NCBI GenBank assembly: GCA_002305635.1
Contig: DBPR01000017.1
Location: 2,156-24,121 of the forward strand
DNA length: 21,966 nucleotides
Direction: 5' to 3'
Source of the DNA: Anaerolineaceae bacterium UBA1415
Lineage (GTDB): Bacteria > Chloroflexota > Anaerolineae > Anaerolineales > Anaerolineaceae
Shown: positions 1 to 6,986 of the stretch, piece after piece
Numbering within the stretch: the first letter of the stretch is position 1
Layout of the letters: each line of letters begins with the position of its first letter
Notes under the pieces: model-generated
The model's database searches: none
What the model was told of the DNA's origin: nothing
The model's input: only the letters and a program-made list of their open reading frames with translations
Position numbers and translations under genes: made by a program

Positions 1-588
1 GGCATTGAAGCCGGTACGATCGCTGAAGAGAGTTTCAATGTAGAGGGCCAGGTGATCTTTGAGGATGGTTTTGATAACCCCGAAAGCGGTTGGGCGCGTA
101 CCTCGAACGAATATGGCATCACAGATTACGAAGCCGGTGAATACATGCTTTTGGTACATTCTCCGATGCATTACGTTTTCAGTGACCAGGAGTTTAATTA
201 CGACCGGGTCGTGATCGAAGCGGACGCGCGTGTTGTGCAGGCCGTTGGCGATGGCGATTTTGGTTTTATCTGTGGTCGTCGTGAAAATGGCGATCAGTAT
301 ATACTTGAAATCAGCGAAGACGGTTATTACTCGATCTGGAAGCAGATCAACGGTGAGGTGGTCTATCTGGTTGATTGGACCTATTCGCAAAACGTGGTCG
401 CCAGCGGCCCGATGCGGCTGAGCGCCCAATGCGGCAGCGATCAGTTGATCCTGGCTTTAAATGGGAAAATACTGGCGAGTGTCTCGGACGCGGAATTCGT
501 GCCTGGCGGTGTGGGCATGGTCGTGGGCACGTTTGAAGTGCCTGGCGTGAAAATATCCTTTGATAATCTAAGAATAATTCTTCCATGA
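1..588 (+). CDS. C-terminal part of a secreted/surface protein with a concanavalin-like beta-sandwich domain (5' end outside window)
   Basis: The frame is open from the first base with no stop, so this is the 3' end of a longer gene; 195 codons are visible. From about residue 19 the protein reads as one compact domain beginning with F-E-D-G-F-D-N-P-E-S-G-W and ending with F-D-N-L-R-I at the C terminus. That opening and closing pattern, with alternating strands between, resembles the LamG/DUF1080-type jelly-roll domains common at the C terminus of Chloroflexota exported proteins, where they often bind sugars or other surface ligands. No catalytic residues can be assigned. The upstream domain, probably the informative part, is missing. 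The next gene starts 8 bp after the stop and may be co-transcribed. The fold is an inference from pattern; the reading frame is certain. Confidence 0.75.
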   Translation, partial: GIEAGTIAEESFNVEGQVIFEDGFDNPESGWARTSNEYGITDYEAGEYMLLVHSPMHYVFSDQEFNYDRVVIEADARVVQAVGDGDFGFICGRRENGDQYILEISEDGYYSIWKQINGEVVYLVDWTYSQNVVASGPMRLSAQCGSDQLILALNGKILASVSDAEFVPGGVGMVVGTFEVPGVKISFDNLRIILP

Positions 589-596
589 GGTGAAAA

Positions 597-1007
597 ATGA
601 AAATGCAAACAATGACCGTCCATCATCTGGTGAAAGGAGAAGATCTCAATCACCACCGTACGCTCTACGCGGGCAGGGGAGCCGAGTGGCTGGTTGAGGC
701 TGGATTTATCGCCGCTTCAAACCTTTTGCCGGCTGAATATGTGCTGTGTCTTAAGATCCACGGCATGGTCTTCTCGCGACCGGTGAGCCCAGGTGAGGTA
801 GTGAAGTTCGAGTCGCGGATCGTGCTGACCGGGCGTTCGCGTTTGGTGGCTTATATCCAGGCAACAACCAAGGATGAGCCCACCGTGGATGGTTTTATCA
901 CTTTCGTCTACATTGACGATGAAGGCAAATCCAGACCGCATGGCATAACCATCGAAGCTGAGACCGAAGAAGAGATCGAAATACAAAAGCGCGCCAGCAT
1001 GCTCTAA
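597..1007 (+). CDS. Hotdog-fold acyl-CoA thioesterase-like protein
   Basis: A 136-residue single hotdog domain, the usual length for small acyl-CoA thioesterases that cleave acyl-CoA to free acid and CoA in the cytoplasm. The region DLNHHRTLYAGRGAEW followed by L-V-E-A-G matches the N-x-x-x-T-L-Y/F-x-G-R...W-x-x-E-A signature on the first turn and central helix. Later strands (C-L-K-I-H-G-M-V-F, P-V-S-P-G-E-V-V) match the conserved P-x-x-P-G-E/D motif of the family. In many relatives the central helix reads W-I/V-D-E-A, with Asp as catalytic residue; here that Asp is Val and the adjacent Glu is kept, so chemistry or substrate may differ. The start ATG is preceded by GAGG at 587-590, which overlaps the upstream stop, suggesting translational coupling. 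Substrate cannot be read from sequence. Confidence 0.85.
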   Translation: MKMQTMTVHHLVKGEDLNHHRTLYAGRGAEWLVEAGFIAASNLLPAEYVLCLKIHGMVFSRPVSPGEVVKFESRIVLTGRSRLVAYIQATTKDEPTVDGFITFVYIDDEGKSRPHGITIEAETEEEIEIQKRASML

Positions 1008-1036
1008 GGGCCTGGATGGGCTTCTAAAGACGACAA

Positions 1037-2695
1037 TTAAAACAGAAATAGGGAGCTTTTTTGATCAGACGAAAAGCTCTTTATTTGTTTAAATAATCCG
1101 GCAAGGCCAAACCAGACCAGACCAAAAGCGGTGAGAATCGCCAGAATGAGATTGATGGGTTGGATGGGAAAAAGGTGGACAAGGAGCGGCAGAAGCAGGC
1201 AGGCAACAGCCAAAGCGAGCCCGCGCAGCCCGATGGAACGGATGGAACCAGAGATGAGATCATCAGGCTGGTTTTTATTGAGAAGGTCTTGACCTAATTG
1301 CAGCTGTGCGGCTGTGAGCCCGATAATGAAAATGGGCAAAAACTGCAAAGCGTTTATATTGAAGAGTGATTGAGCGATCACTGTGCCCAGAATGCTGGTC
1401 AGGAAGGTGGGTATGAGGGGCGTGAGCAGCTCAATTAAACCCCAGTGTTGGATTGAAGAGGGAATCTGGCGGGTGAGCTGCCATTGTTCGAGATCGCGTT
1501 GAAACAGGGAAAGGCTGTTTTGGCTAAGGATCCAAACCCAGCTTATGATTCCCAGCCAGCTGGTGGGGGAATTGCCTGCGAAGGCGAAAGCGGGGATAAA
1601 AAGCAAGGGATAAAGCGTTAGCCAAAGATCGTTCAGGCTGAAACTGCGTTTTGTGATGATGAAGGCTTTCCAAAGAAAAGCCATGCTGTCTTGCCAGTTG
1701 GGTGCGAAGCTTGTTTTGGCGCTGAGGCTGAGCTTGCCCTCACGCTTTACTTGTTTGACAGCGTCAAACTGGGCGTAACGCGTCAGCGAGCCGATCAGCG
1801 CTGCTTTTTCAGTCTCGACCGCGGCTTTGGAAGGGCTAAAGCGTTTGGCGGTCAGCCATAAAAGAACAAGTGAGAGCGCGGATAGCAGAAGCCCGATCAA
1901 GAGGGCGGTTCCAAAGCCAAAACCTTTGATGCCCAGGAAAGAGAAGGTCAGTTGTAGTATCGTTTTCGTGATGGGCGCGAGAACCGGAAAGCTCAACTCA
2001 AAGAAGGCAGGCAGGAAAAGGCTGAGAAAGATGGCTGCGATCAACGGAATGAGCGCGAGGCAGGGAAGCCAGGCGAAAACTTTCTGGCGATGATTGCAGG
2101 CAAAGATCCCAACTGCCCAGGAACTGACAAAAGAGGCGAAATGGAATGGAAGCGTGAGCAAAAAGACGCGGATTCCGTACCAGATATACAGCGGCAGGTA
2201 GCTTGCCATTTCATTGCCAGGGAAGTTTGCTTCGGCAAAGACCATGCCAAGCAGGGTGCCCAAAAAACCGAAGATCAAAAAATTCTTTAACCATGGTGCA
2301 AGGATCCAGCGCAAAACGAGCGGCTGCGGAGGCACAGGCTGCTGGCAAAGCAGATAACGGTGTTCTTCGCTGAAGATCAGGGGTGAACGCAGGCTGGCCG
2401 AGATCAGATTGAAGATCGTGAAAGCAGAAAAGAGAAGCAGGAGGCAGGTACTAAGCAAGGTTTCGATCGGCATGGGACCGAAGATCGGTAGGAATTTCAG
2501 AAAGCCATTGGCTAAAAAAACAAGGACGATCAGAAACCAAATTGCAAAGAAAACGATCAGATAGAGCAGGTAGATGCGGTTGGAAAAGCCTTTTTCTTCA
2601 GGGTCATAGCTGACCAGTGCCAGCCAGTAGCGCAGGTCGGAGTAGTCCTGTTTGCTGATTAAAAAGTTGATGGCTTTGACGGCCTGGTTTGACAT
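1037..2695 (-). CDS. ABC-2-type exporter membrane subunit
   Basis: A 552-residue, very hydrophobic protein with many predicted membrane helices, for example around the stretches Y-L-L-Y-L-I-V-F-F-A-I-W-F and L-L-S-T-C-L-L-L-L-F-S-A, and others through to the C terminus. It follows the ABC ATPase with only one base between that gene's TAA and this ATG, so the two are almost certainly one transporter and translationally coupled. The reading frame is open further upstream, inside the ATPase gene, but that extension is proline-rich and would overlap the ATPase; the start MSNQAVKAIN at 2695 is preferred. The length and two-half layout resemble large membrane subunits of ABC-2 exporters. The transported substrate is unknown. 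No extracellular solute-binding protein is nearby, which fits export rather than import. Confidence 0.82.
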   Translation of the reverse strand: MSNQAVKAINFLISKQDYSDLRYWLALVSYDPEEKGFSNRIYLLYLIVFFAIWFLIVLVFLANGFLKFLPIFGPMPIETLLSTCLLLLFSAFTIFNLISASLRSPLIFSEEHRYLLCQQPVPPQPLVLRWILAPWLKNFLIFGFLGTLLGMVFAEANFPGNEMASYLPLYIWYGIRVFLLTLPFHFASFVSSWAVGIFACNHRQKVFAWLPCLALIPLIAAIFLSLFLPAFFELSFPVLAPITKTILQLTFSFLGIKGFGFGTALLIGLLLSALSLVLLWLTAKRFSPSKAAVETEKAALIGSLTRYAQFDAVKQVKREGKLSLSAKTSFAPNWQDSMAFLWKAFIITKRSFSLNDLWLTLYPLLFIPAFAFAGNSPTSWLGIISWVWILSQNSLSLFQRDLEQWQLTRQIPSSIQHWGLIELLTPLIPTFLTSILGTVIAQSLFNINALQFLPIFIIGLTAAQLQLGQDLLNKNQPDDLISGSIRSIGLRGLALAVACLLLPLLVHLFPIQPINLILAILTAFGLVWFGLAGLFKQIKSFSSDQKSSLFLF

Positions 2696-2696
2696 C

Positions 2697-3350
2697 TTAT
2701 TGGCCCTGAAGTTTTCCCTCGACCATAAGCAGGGTGCGGTCGGCCAAACGATCCGCCAGGGCAGGATCATGCGAGCTGAGCAGGGTCGCCTGTCCGGCTT
2801 GTTTGCGTTCAAGGAGCTTCTCGCCAAGCAACTGGGAGGCTTCCTGATCGAGGGCGGAGGTGGGTTCATCGAGCAGTAAGATGCTGGATGGGCGGATCAG
2901 ACCCAGGAGCAGGCCTAATTTCAAGCGCATGCCGCGGGAAAAGCGGTGCGGAAACTGATCGCGCACCTGCCATAGCCTGAAATCGCGCAGAAGGGATTCT
3001 GCTCTGGTTTCAAAGCCCTCCAGGGCGTTATTCGCGGCAGCGATGAAGCGCAGATGCTCCCAGGCGGTCAGCTCAAGGTAAAAACGTGGGACATCAGGGA
3101 CATAGACAAGGCGGCGGCGGGCTTCCTGCTCGTGTTCGACCATGTCGAAGCCGCACACCTCGACCGTTCCGGTTGTTGGCGGGATGAGATAGCTGAGACA
3201 ATTGAGCAGGGTGGTCTTTCCGCTGCCGTTATGCCCTTGCAGCACGACAATTTCTCCAGGAGCGATAGCAAGGTTCAGCGGCGCGAGAGCCTCAAATTTC
3301 TTGAATTTGCGGCTCAGATTGCAGGCTTTCAGAACGGGGTTGGGTTCCAT
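2697..3350 (-). CDS. ABC transporter ATP-binding protein
   Basis: A 217-residue nucleotide-binding domain, near the minimum length for the family. Walker A is GHNGSGKTT at residues 39-47. Walker B is SILLLDEPTSALD, with D161 and catalytic E162. The switch histidine lies in SSHD (H194). The signature motif before Walker B reads F-S-R-G-M (137-141) instead of LSGGQ, a degeneration often seen in ABC-2/CcmA-like exporters. The Q-loop position reads Y-V-P-D-V-P-R-F without an obvious Gln. It energises the membrane subunit encoded directly downstream at the cytoplasmic face. It starts 27 bp after the MscS-like gene ends and probably shares its transcript. The Shine-Dalgarno sequence before the ATG is weak (GGAA). 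The ABC call is firm; cargo is unknown. Confidence 0.93.
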   Translation of the reverse strand: MEPNPVLKACNLSRKFKKFEALAPLNLAIAPGEIVVLQGHNGSGKTTLLNCLSYLIPPTTGTVEVCGFDMVEHEQEARRRLVYVPDVPRFYLELTAWEHLRFIAAANNALEGFETRAESLLRDFRLWQVRDQFPHRFSRGMRLKLGLLLGLIRPSSILLLDEPTSALDQEASQLLGEKLLERKQAGQATLLSSHDPALADRLADRTLLMVEGKLQGQ

Positions 3351-3377
3351 GGAGTTCCAATTTTCCGCTTGCGGCTG

Positions 3378-4409
3378 CTAAAACGGCTTGACGTCGTTGG
3401 ATATCGTCAGGCTGACCGCGCCAGGACGTAAGCCAAGCTCCTGGAGAAGCTCAAGCACAGCCAGATTGACCTGATGGCTGGTCTTGACGAGGTCGGCGTA
3501 AGCAGGGCTGGTAATGGTATAGGCGATCTCAAAGTCGAGCGCTGTTGGATTGAAGCCCTGCAGACGAGCGCGTTCAAAACGAACTTTTTCGATGGCATTC
3601 AGGGCTTGTGCGATCTGCCCGGGCAGATCCTCCAGAAGGCTGGGGTCGGAGTCGGTGGAAAGCAGGATCGAGAAGACCTGCAGGCGTTCTTCCATGCGGC
3701 TGAAGTTTTGAAGCGGGTTGGCGAGCAGAGCGGAGTTGCCGATGGTGAGGGCTTCACCAGACAAGCTGCGAATGGTAGTGGATTTGAGACCGATATTTTC
3801 GACCGTGCCGGTAAAATCACCGCTTTTGATCAGGTCGCCGATGTCAAAAGGTTTGTCGAGGCGAATCGTCAGGCTGGACAGGAGGTCGCTGACGAAGGTT
3901 TGAGCCGCCAGACCAATGGCAATACCGCCCAAGCCAAGGCTGGTAAAGATGCCGGCAATGTTGAGGTTGGGAATGCTCTCAAGAATGACGAGGACGACGA
4001 TGATCCAGACGGCTGCTCGGGCAACGATCGCGATGCCGCGAATGGAGGAGCGCCGCGAAAGGTCTTCTGCCGGGACATTTTTAAGCTCACGGTCGCTAAC
4101 AAAGGTAATGGCGTGATTGAGCCAGTTGCCAGCCTGGAGCGCCAGGATGGTGATCAGGAGGACGCGCAAAACCTGCTGCAGGATGGCTGGCAGACTGAGG
4201 AAAAAGGTCGCGGTCCAAAGCGCAAGCGCGACGCGCGTGTACCACTTTAGCTGGCTGAGCAGGCGGAAGGCGAGCAGCGGCAGGGCTTTCTTCTTTGATT
4301 GGCAGCGGCCAAGATATGCCAGCAGCTCGAGGATGATCCAAACCGCGAAAGCGGTAATGCCTGCTTTGATCCAGGCAGGGATGGGGTTGTTCGTTAATAG
4401 CTGATCCAT
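3378..4409 (-). CDS. MscS-family mechanosensitive ion channel
   Basis: A 343-residue inner-membrane channel that opens under membrane tension to release solutes during hypo-osmotic shock. The N-terminal half holds hydrophobic helices, ending in the pore-lining helix with L-G-L-G-G-I-A-I-G-L-A-A-Q, the Gly/Ala-packed TM3 pattern of MscS. It runs into F-V-S-D-L-L-S-S-L and then the beta domain, with the conserved F-D-I-G-D-L-I and G-T-V-E-N-I-G-L-K-S-T-T-I-R-S motifs. The C-terminal alpha/beta vestibule follows. Length is close to E. coli MscS plus one extra N-terminal helix. It is first in a minus-strand unit with an ABC exporter pair. There is no Shine-Dalgarno sequence, but a TAGAAT box lies exactly 6 nt before the ATG, so the message may be leaderless. 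Confidence 0.93.
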   Translation of the reverse strand: MDQLLTNNPIPAWIKAGITAFAVWIILELLAYLGRCQSKKKALPLLAFRLLSQLKWYTRVALALWTATFFLSLPAILQQVLRVLLITILALQAGNWLNHAITFVSDRELKNVPAEDLSRRSSIRGIAIVARAAVWIIVVLVILESIPNLNIAGIFTSLGLGGIAIGLAAQTFVSDLLSSLTIRLDKPFDIGDLIKSGDFTGTVENIGLKSTTIRSLSGEALTIGNSALLANPLQNFSRMEERLQVFSILLSTDSDPSLLEDLPGQIAQALNAIEKVRFERARLQGFNPTALDFEIAYTITSPAYADLVKTSHQVNLAVLELLQELGLRPGAVSLTISNDVKPF

Positions 4410-4415
4410 GCTTGT

Positions 4416-4421
4416 ATTCTA
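4416..4421 (-). promoter_or_regulatory. -10 box of the MscS-like gene (leaderless type)
   Basis: Read on the minus strand the sequence is TGTTAGAAT: an extended -10 with TAGAAT as hexamer, ending 6 nt before the ATG at 4409. With the usual 6-7 nt between -10 and +1, transcription would begin at or next to the start codon. No convincing -35 hexamer is seen at 16-18 nt. Confidence 0.55.
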
Positions 4422-4540
4422 ACATAGGCAAGCTGTTTCAAGCCTGCGGCGGCAAGTATGATCCGTCTTTTTATAAAGCTTTAATGTTTTAGGAGTATAT
4501 TTAAAGAAGTTTGGCAAGCTTATTAGTTTTAGAGGTAAAT

Positions 4541-5728
4541 ATGAGTTCAAATAAGAATAAACTTCGTGTGATCACTTTTCTGTTGATCGTTTTTATGGTT
4601 TTGTCAGCCTGCCGCATTACGCGGTCCAATAATTCAAGCAATGGTCTTCCTACCATTGGAGAGAATGAGCCGGCCCAACCGGTAGCGACCTTGCCTTCCG
4701 GGCAATCCGTTTCGATCCTTGTGCCAGAATATACAGCCCTGGAAGGTAGTCTGGAAGCCTTATACCAAAATGTGAGCCCGGGCGTGGTCTCTTTGCAGTA
4801 CATGAACGCGCAGGGCGGCGGTCAGGGGACTGGTTTTGTGATCGATAAAGATGGGCATATCGTGACCAACTATCACGTTGCCAGTGACGCCCAAAGCCTC
4901 GAAGTACACTTCCCGTCGGGTCTGAAGGTTTATGGTGAGGTGATCGGGCTTGATCTTGATTCTGATCTGGCTGTGATCAAGGTCGAGGTTGACCCGGACG
5001 AGTTGGTTCCTTTGCCGTTGGGCGATTCCAACGCGATCCAGGTTGGTCAGACCGTGGTTGCCATTGGCAATCCTTATGGATTGAGCGGCACAATGACGGT
5101 TGGCGTGGTCTCCGCGCGTGGGCGCGTTTTGGATTCGATGCGCCAGACCGAGACGGGCAGCTACTACTCTTCCGGCGATACGATCCAAACTGATGCCCTG
5201 ATCAACCCCGGCAATTCGGGCGGCCCCTTGTTGAATTTGAACGGGGAAGTGATCGGCGTCAACCGCGCCATTCAGACGGCTGGAATGAGCATTACCGGTG
5301 AGGCTGTCAATACCGGTATCGGATTTGCGATCTCTTCGAACACGGTTCGCAGGGTCGTGCCGGAGCTAATAGAGAACGGGTCTTATGCCTATCCATATCT
5401 GGGCTTGTCCAGTTTCTCGAATATGTCTCTGGCGATGATCGAAGAACTGGGCTTGCCGCGGCAGACAGGAGCATATGTGGCTCAGGTCGTCACCGGCGGC
5501 CCGGCCAGCAAGGCTGGTTTGCGCGGCGGAACGACTCCCTCCCAAATTCAGGGATTGTACAAGGGCGGCGACCTGATCATCGCTGTCGATGGCATCGAAA
5601 TCAAGGATTTCAGCGAGTTGATGAGCTATCTGGTGCTCAATACCAGTGTAGGCGATGAGATCATTTTGACGGTCATTCGCGGTGAGGATACGGTGGATGT
5701 GCCGTTGACCCTGGGACAAAGACAATAG
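4541..5728 (+). CDS. HtrA/DegP-like trypsin-type serine protease, membrane-anchored lipoprotein
   Basis: A 395-residue envelope protease of the HtrA (S1C) family, which degrades or handles misfolded exported proteins. A lipoprotein signal peptide ends in L-S-A-C with lipidated C24. The trypsin-like domain holds a full catalytic triad: H112 in TNYHVAS, D142 in DSDLAVIKV and S226 in NPGNSGGPLL. A single PDZ domain (about 290-385) follows, with the Y-L-G-L-S start, G-P-A-S-K-A-G-L-R and G-G-D-L-I-I-A-V-D-G motifs. One PDZ is typical of DegS/HtrA-like members rather than two-PDZ DegP. The start ATG has GAGG at 4532-4535; an in-frame TTG at 4511 would place residues before the signal peptide and is rejected. 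It is transcribed divergently from the MscS unit and alone. A hairpin follows at 5748. Confidence 0.95.
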   Translation: MSSNKNKLRVITFLLIVFMVLSACRITRSNNSSNGLPTIGENEPAQPVATLPSGQSVSILVPEYTALEGSLEALYQNVSPGVVSLQYMNAQGGGQGTGFVIDKDGHIVTNYHVASDAQSLEVHFPSGLKVYGEVIGLDLDSDLAVIKVEVDPDELVPLPLGDSNAIQVGQTVVAIGNPYGLSGTMTVGVVSARGRVLDSMRQTETGSYYSSGDTIQTDALINPGNSGGPLLNLNGEVIGVNRAIQTAGMSITGEAVNTGIGFAISSNTVRRVVPELIENGSYAYPYLGLSSFSNMSLAMIEELGLPRQTGAYVAQVVTGGPASKAGLRGGTTPSQIQGLYKGGDLIIAVDGIEIKDFSELMSYLVLNTSVGDEIILTVIRGEDTVDVPLTLGQRQ

Positions 5729-5747
5729 AATAGAATCATAAATTGAA

Positions 5748-5773
5748 AGACGGATTCCCACGGGAATCCGTCT
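5748..5773 (+). terminator. Hairpin after the HtrA gene, terminator-like
   Basis: An 11-bp perfect stem (AGACGGATTCC / GGAATCCGTCT) with a 4-nt loop lies 20 nt after the stop. There is no following run of T, so it is a weak intrinsic terminator or a 3'-end stabiliser. It directly abuts the dispersed repeat at 5774. Confidence 0.6.
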
Positions 5774-5863
5774 GTTATAGTCTTAGGCTTCTCATCAACG
5801 TCTTAGTTTTCTTAGTCTCGGATTGGGGAATAACCAGAGGGCTCTTAGCCCCATCCGTACATT
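5774..5863. repeat. Dispersed intergenic repeat, copy 1 (second copy at 16532)
   Basis: From GTTATAGTC to GTACATT this stretch aligns with 16532-16606: both have GTTAT-R-GTC, CTTCT, AAC, TTAGTCT-like spacing, then CTCGGAT...GCCCCATCCGTACATT. The end forms a hairpin, CGGATTGGGG at 5819-5828 with CCCCATCCG at 5849-5857; copy 1 has a longer loop than copy 2. Both copies directly follow a hairpin behind a lipoprotein gene. Confidence 0.65.
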
Positions 5864-5864
5864 T

Positions 5865-5897
5865 ATTGAAATTGCCCGGAAGAAGGGCAATTTCAAT
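5865..5897. repeat. Palindromic hairpin A1
   Basis: A 13-bp perfect inverted repeat (ATTGAAATTGCCC / GGGCAATTTCAAT) with loop GGAAGAA. Its arm begins with the same ATTGAAATTG as hairpin B1 at 6789, on the other side of the TetR gene. It lies between the convergent HtrA and TetR genes, so a termination role is also possible. Confidence 0.75.
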
Positions 5898-5913
5898 ACT
5901 CCTTCGTCCTTAT

Positions 5914-5959
5914 GTCGGATTGAATAATTAGGCCATCGTGCCCAATTATTCAATCTCGA
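5914..5959. repeat. Palindromic hairpin A2 (GATTG/CAATC family)
   Basis: GTCG at 5914-5917 is followed by a 12-bp perfect stem, GATTGAATAATT with AATTATTCAATC, around a 14-nt loop that itself has a GGC/GCC pairing. After CAATC comes one extra base (T) and then CGA, so the outer GTCG/CGA can pair only with a one-base bulge. The same outer frame is seen in B2 (6854) and, reversed, in B1 (6784). Confidence 0.75.
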
Positions 5960-5975
5960 ATCTACAAAAAAGGTG

Positions 5976-6662
5976 CTACTTGGAATAAAAATCCTTGCGG
6001 ATCTGTGGGTCGCGGGCGATGCCAGCCATGAGGATGTCCATCAGATTATGTAATAAATCCTGCACGGTTTGATCCCTGGTGAGATCCACGGCGGGGTCGA
6101 TCTGCTTGCCAGTGTCCTGCTCCAGGCGTTCCAACAGATACGGTGAAAGCCAGTTAGAGATGGTCTCCAAAACATAAGCGGCCATATCGACATCCACCCA
6201 GATGGCGATGTCATCATGAAAAACGCCCTGGGACAAAAAGGCATGGAAGCGCCCGTCACCGGATAAACGCTGGCCGGTTTCGGGATCGATCGAACTAATG
6301 ATGGGATTATCGAAGCGGTGGTGACGCTCAACCTGGGAGAGCAGGGGATGCTTGAGCTCAAAGATCATGTCCACCAGGACCAGACGGGAGAGGTAGCGGA
6401 AGGTATCGAGGTTGCTTCCGGGCAGCGGAAGGCTGGAGATCAGCTCAACCTTGGTTTTTTGCACGATCTGAAGGATGTGTTCGTAGAGGTCTTCCAGATT
6501 CTCGAAATATTGATAAAAAGAGCCTTTGGCGATGCTGGCTTTGCTGACGATGGCGTTGACCGAGGCAGCTTTGAGGCCGTTATTGGCGAATTCTTCTATC
6601 GCGACCTTTTCGATCAGGCTGCGTTTGTCATTGCTTAGGTTAAAGAAAGTTTCTTTTGGCAT
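5976..6662 (-). CDS. TetR/AcrR-family transcriptional regulator
   Basis: A 228-residue dimeric DNA-binding repressor type. The N-terminal helix-turn-helix is clear: a helix with IEKVAIEEFANNGLKAASV, then N-A-I-V-S-K-A-S-I-A-K-G-S-F-Y-Q-Y-F, the recognition helix and Y-x-Y-F signature of TetR proteins. The C-terminal ligand-binding half is divergent, as usual, so the inducer cannot be named. The frame is open 27 nt further upstream to an ATG at 6689, but that ATG touches the -10 box; MPKETFFNL at 6662 has GAGG at a proper distance and is chosen. The gene stands alone, convergent to HtrA and divergent from the HIT gene. Its target is not evident, and no efflux gene adjoins it. Confidence 0.93.
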   Translation of the reverse strand: MPKETFFNLSNDKRSLIEKVAIEEFANNGLKAASVNAIVSKASIAKGSFYQYFENLEDLYEHILQIVQKTKVELISSLPLPGSNLDTFRYLSRLVLVDMIFELKHPLLSQVERHHRFDNPIISSIDPETGQRLSGDGRFHAFLSQGVFHDDIAIWVDVDMAAYVLETISNWLSPYLLERLEQDTGKQIDPAVDLTRDQTVQDLLHNLMDILMAGIARDPQIRKDFYSK

Positions 6663-6689
6663 TTTACCTCTTTGTGACTGATTGGTCAT

Positions 6690-6717
6690 ATTATATGCAA
6701 GTAGGTGTTTTTGTCAA
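6690..6717 (-). promoter_or_regulatory. Sigma-70-type promoter of the TetR gene
   Basis: On the minus strand: TTGACA (6712-6717), a 16-nt spacer, then TATAAT (6690-6695), both hexamers at consensus. Transcription would start about 6683, giving a roughly 20-nt leader with a GAGG ribosome site before the ATG at 6662. Autoregulation is plausible, but no clear operator palindrome was found in the spacer. Confidence 0.8.
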
Positions 6718-6783
6718 ACGACATTCTTTTCGCATCAAACCACAGTGTTTAACGATTGATATTTTCGATGATATGCTTACAAA

Positions 6784-6827
6784 GTCGTGATTGAAATTGT
6801 CTCGAAACGGGACAATTTCAATCCGAC
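6784..6827. repeat. Palindromic hairpin B1 (GATTG/CAATC family, inverted orientation)
   Basis: GTCG, one extra base (T at 6788), then a 16-bp stem GATTGAAATTGTCTCG with CGGGACAATTTCAATC (one G-T wobble) around loop AAA, then CGAC. The extra base lies on the left side, opposite to A2 and B2, so B1 is the same element in reverse orientation. It lies between divergent genes, upstream of both, so it is not a terminator of either. Confidence 0.8.
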
Positions 6828-6853
6828 ATCTTGATTTAATATGATCGTTGGAC

Positions 6854-6901
6854 GTCGGATTGACAAAAGTGCGCAGGATGCGCACTTTTGTCAATCACGA
6901 C
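6854..6901. repeat. Palindromic hairpin B2 (GATTG/CAATC family)
   Basis: GTCG, then an 18-bp perfect stem GATTGACAAAAGTGCGCA with its exact complement around loop GGA, then one extra base (A at 6897) and CGAC. B1 and B2 face each other across a 26-bp linker (6828-6853), giving a two-unit arrangement like bacterial BIMEs. The remaining bases of the 6663-6986 gap hold the TetR promoter and the HIT -10 box. Confidence 0.8.
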
Positions 6902-6974
6902 CTACCCAAGCTTTTGTGATGTAGAGAATCATTGAGATCAGGCGATTTTCTTTCCACATCAGGTGGTTTTCGGG

Positions 6975-6980
6975 TAAAAT
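6975..6980 (+). promoter_or_regulatory. -10 box of the HIT gene (leaderless type)
   Basis: TAAAAT ends exactly 6 nt before the ATG at 6987. No Shine-Dalgarno sequence lies in the 6 nt between, so a transcript starting at or beside the A of the ATG is the simplest reading. Confidence 0.55.
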
Positions 6981-6986
6981 CCTGGC

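Noticed and set aside
2696..2869. N-terminal extension of the ABC membrane subunit
   Set aside because: Proline/Arg-rich, overlaps the ATPase gene in another frame; the ATG one base after the ATPase stop gives a normal protein.
3474..4250. 258-codon open frame on the + strand
   Set aside because: Antisense to the MscS-like gene, low-complexity Asp/Gly/Ala-rich, no motif or ribosome site; a shadow.
5743..5931. 62-codon open frame after the HtrA gene
   Set aside because: Covers a hairpin and a dispersed repeat; no ribosome site and no protein-like pattern.
5857..5960. Integron attC sites
   Set aside because: The hairpins have a bulged base, but the core GTTRRRY/RYYYAAC ends and an integrase gene are missing.
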